Assembly: GCA_947174725.1 (NCBI GenBank)
Contig: CAMWKA010000055.1
Coordinates: 1 to 8,768 of the forward strand
Direction of reading: 5' to 3'
Length of the DNA: 8,768 bases
From: an uncultured Lachnospiraceae bacterium
GTDB taxonomy: Bacteria > Bacillota > Clostridia > Lachnospirales > Lachnospiraceae
Shown here in pieces: positions 6,789 to 8,768 of this stretch. The position numbers and the translations under genes were made by a program. The first letter of the stretch is position 1. Each line of letters begins with the position of its first letter. The notes under the pieces were generated by a model that searched no databases, was not told the DNA's origin, and saw only the letters and a list, made by a program, of their open reading frames with translations.

Positions 6789-7730
6789 ATGGATTTAGAA
6801 TGGAGTTATAAACGGCTATATTGGAAAGTGCGAAGGTATTTGGATGTGCATCTTAAAATGCCGATCAGCAGGAAGACTTATTATGGGAAAAAGATCCTTT
6901 CTGTAGCAGACACCAATCAAAAACTGGAAGAATTGATCCTGTCCGGGAAACCTTTTGCGGCGGGAAGAATCGGTGGGACAGAGTTAAAAGCGATGATCGG
7001 CGGTCAGCCGCAAAATAAGTCCCTAAAGAAAAAAGAGGAGGCAAGGAGTCTTTTGATCTGTCTTTCCGGATTTTTTGGAGATATGGATGAGTTTGACCGA
7101 TTTGTACGATTGATGCAGGATTCCTTAAAGAGTATGGATATGATTGGTGTGTGGTATAATCAGATGGAAGATTATATGCTGCAGCATTATGGAAGGCGGG
7201 AGCTTCTGTTAGGCAAGCTGGAAGGACTAGAACCGTGGTATTGTCCTAAGGAGCCATGGACAAGGTGTCTTAAGGGGAAGAAAGTAGTCTGTGTTCACCC
7301 CTTTGAGGAAAGTATTCTGGAACAGTATCAAAAGCGGGAGCAGTTATTTCCGGGGAGCGATATCCTGCCGGAATTTGAACTGCGCTGCGTGAAGGCGGTA
7401 CAGACTTTGTATGGGCAGGAGGACGGGAGGTTTCCGAGTTGGTTTGATGCTCTGGAATATATGTTTGAAGAGACGATGAAGGAAGAGTTTGATATTGCGC
7501 TGATTGCCTGCGGAGCGTATGGACTGCCTCTGGCAGCAAAGATTCGGGACGCAGGGAAACAGGCGGTTCATGTGGGTGGTGCGCTACAGCTGTTATTTGG
7601 AGTCCGTGGAGCAAGGTGGGATGACTTTGAGGTATTGAAGCCATTTTATAACGACGCATGGAGTTATCCTCTGGCAAGCGAGCATTTAAAAACGGAATCG
7701 AAGGGCGTGGAAAATGGATGCTATTGGTAA
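6789..7730 (+). CDS. Conserved polysaccharide-cluster protein, putative GT-D-like glycosyltransferase
   Basis: A soluble protein of about 313 residues with no membrane segment or signal peptide. I cannot assign it to a characterised family. Numbering from the ATG at 6789, it has FAAGRIGGTELKAM near 56-69 (E65), which resembles the sugar-nucleotide-binding FxRFGDGE region of GT-D (DUF1792-type) enzymes. Near the C-terminus, IALIACGAYGLPLAAKI (C241) is followed by KQAVHVGGALQLLFG (H261), recalling the GT-D order of a glycine-rich loop and then a (D/H)xG strand. A role as a glycosyltransferase on the repeat unit is therefore plausible but tentative. Start choice: the frame opens at 6723 inside the previous gene, with further ATGs at 6777 and 6789. 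GGAAGGA at 6769-6775 is too close to 6777 and 13 bases from 6789, similar to the spacing of other genes here; 6777 remains possible. The next gene begins inside its last codons. Confidence 0.8.
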   Translation: MDLEWSYKRLYWKVRRYLDVHLKMPISRKTYYGKKILSVADTNQKLEELILSGKPFAAGRIGGTELKAMIGGQPQNKSLKKKEEARSLLICLSGFFGDMDEFDRFVRLMQDSLKSMDMIGVWYNQMEDYMLQHYGRRELLLGKLEGLEPWYCPKEPWTRCLKGKKVVCVHPFEESILEQYQKREQLFPGSDILPEFELRCVKAVQTLYGQEDGRFPSWFDALEYMFEETMKEEFDIALIACGAYGLPLAAKIRDAGKQAVHVGGALQLLFGVRGARWDDFEVLKPFYNDAWSYPLASEHLKTESKGVENGCYW

Positions 7731-8768
7731 GATTGCCTTTTGGGCGGGGATATTGTGTGAATTGATCGTTTCTGTTTCCGGTTACGCGTTTGGCGGATAC
7801 CACGAACCGGCGATCATTGTTATGGGGATGCTGTTTTTCGCCATTTCTATTTGCATGCATCTGGAACTGAAAAAAAACTGGTGGCTTTATCTGGTCTGTG
7901 CAGTGGTGGGGCTGGGGTATTATTATCTGCAGTCTTCTGCTCTGATCCTGCGGATTTTGCTGATTCTGCTTGCCGGAAGGGAGCAGAAGGCGGAGCGGGT
8001 GATCAAGTGTTTTTTCTGGGGGACACTGATCATTATGAGCTATACTGCGGTTTTGGCATTATTGGGATTTCATAATACTGTCAGTCTGACCCAACATTTC
8101 CGTCATGAGGAAGAGACGAGATACTGTTTTGGATTTTACCATCCCAATGGATTTGCGTTTTTCCTGTTCCGGACACTGACTCTGGGTTTATACGCTTATG
8201 GAAAACGGTTGAAGTTGTGGATGATGGCAGTAGTCGTTGCCGCTTCCATGATTTTATTTTGGATGGCGGGTTCCAAAATGGGAATGACGGCTGCTGCTTG
8301 TGTGATTGTGGCATTTTGGCTTGTGAGGTATTTTAAGACAGATCAGACAAGAAAAACTTTTTATTTAATTGGTAACGCGTTGATGGCGCTAGAGGTGCTA
8401 TTTCTTATGTTCTCCATGGTTTGGTTTGTGCCGTCGGCGGAAGTTGCCTTGGCCGGTGAGGGATTTTGGCAGATCTTAAATGAAGTGACCACTGGAAGAC
8501 TGTTTTTTATCCACAAGACATATCTTGCTTATCCGATTCCTTTATGGGGATATCAGGGTTTTATGGAAGCAACGGAAGTGGGGTTTGTAAATGCAATGTA
8601 TAATCAGGGAGTCATATTTTTGCTGGTTTATCTTGTGGCGCTCTTTTATCTGTTTTACAGAATGTACCGGAAAAAAGATATGCCGGCGTTGGTGTTGATC
8701 TTAGGATTCACATTGTACGCTATGGCGGAGGCATTTCTGCCGTATTTTAATAAAAACGGGATCTGGAT
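7714..8768 (+). CDS. Wzy-like polysaccharide polymerase / O-antigen-ligase-family membrane protein (3' partial)
   Basis: An open frame of 351 codons running off the right edge. It encodes a strongly hydrophobic multi-pass protein beginning MDAIGKIAFWAGILCELIVS. Membrane segments are visible near 6-25, 33-50, 57-72, 76-87, 98-118, 145-162, 168-185, 190-205, 217-238, 299-316 and 324-342. Wzy/EpsG/WaaL-like marks are YCFGFYHPNGFAFF (138-150, with the HPN often seen in Gram-positive Wzy proteins), WMAGSKMGMTAA (183-194), VTTGRLFF (258-265, the conserved (T/S)GR) and VGFVNAMYNQGVIFLL (289-304), matching the late loop preceding a helix. Such proteins polymerise flipped repeat units, or ligate glycans, on the outer face. 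The ATG at 7714 overlaps the preceding gene by 17 bases and has AAGGG at 7701-7705, implying coupling. Polymerase versus ligase cannot be separated here, though an EPS/capsule context favours polymerase. Confidence 0.9.
   Translation, partial: MDAIGKIAFWAGILCELIVSVSGYAFGGYHEPAIIVMGMLFFAISICMHLELKKNWWLYLVCAVVGLGYYYLQSSALILRILLILLAGREQKAERVIKCFFWGTLIIMSYTAVLALLGFHNTVSLTQHFRHEEETRYCFGFYHPNGFAFFLFRTLTLGLYAYGKRLKLWMMAVVVAASMILFWMAGSKMGMTAAACVIVAFWLVRYFKTDQTRKTFYLIGNALMALEVLFLMFSMVWFVPSAEVALAGEGFWQILNEVTTGRLFFIHKTYLAYPIPLWGYQGFMEATEVGFVNAMYNQGVIFLLVYLVALFYLFYRMYRKKDMPALVLILGFTLYAMAEAFLPYFNKNGIW

Noticed and set aside
7270..7860. A 196-codon open frame on the minus strand spanning the junction of the GT-D-like and polymerase genes
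   Set aside because: Low-complexity Pro/Ser/Arg-rich translation, no motif and no convincing RBS; both underlying plus-strand frames are far better supported.
7851..8075. A 74-codon plus-strand frame inside the polymerase gene
   Set aside because: Out-of-frame shadow of the hydrophobic frame that starts at 7714; no motif of its own.

Overview
The window is a single co-directional (+ strand) run of eight genes for building and exporting a surface polysaccharide. Coding is almost gapless: neighbours abut, overlap by up to 17 bases, or are separated by at most about 53 bases. I see no internal promoter, terminator, RNA gene, mobile element or CRISPR array. Both edges cut through genes, so this is the interior of a larger capsule/exopolysaccharide-type cluster. 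Moderate G+C, AGGAGG-type ribosome binding sites and the protein styles suggest a Gram-positive gut-type Clostridia, most likely a Lachnospiraceae-like organism. That placement is inference from overall character; no taxonomic marker is present.

Layout, left to right: (1) the end of a cupin sugar-nucleotide 3,4-ketoisomerase of the FdtA/QdtA family, which makes dTDP-3-keto-6-deoxyhexose for a 3-amino-3,6-dideoxy sugar; (2) a family-2 glycosyltransferase with two C-terminal membrane helices, DPM1/GtrB-like; (3) a multi-pass membrane protein starting directly at the previous stop codon, with features of a GT-C glycosyltransferase; (4) a PglK/MsbA-like ABC exporter with membrane and ATPase domains in one chain, the likely flippase for lipid-linked oligosaccharide; (5) a GT4 glycosyltransferase; (6) a GT11 fucosyltransferase, probably alpha-1,2; (7) a conserved but poorly characterised cytoplasmic protein with hints of a GT-D-type transferase; (8) a Wzy-like polysaccharide polymerase/ligase membrane protein that starts inside gene 7 and runs off the right edge.

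Proposed working (inference): cytoplasmic transferases (GT4, GT11, perhaps the GT-D-like protein) assemble a fucose-containing oligosaccharide on undecaprenyl diphosphate. The ABC protein flips it and the Wzy-like protein polymerises it outside. The GT2/GT-C pair may add a side-branch sugar from an undecaprenyl-phosphate donor on the outer face. The ketoisomerase implies an amino-dideoxy sugar such as Fuc3NAc or Qui3NAc in the same polymer. The initiating phosphosugar transferase, the 3-aminotransferase partner, the GDP-fucose enzymes and any chain-length regulator are not in the window. The points most worth a second look are the GT2/GT-C pair, the ABC flippase beside a Wzy-like polymerase, the GT11 gene as possible host-glycan mimicry, and the unassigned gene 7.
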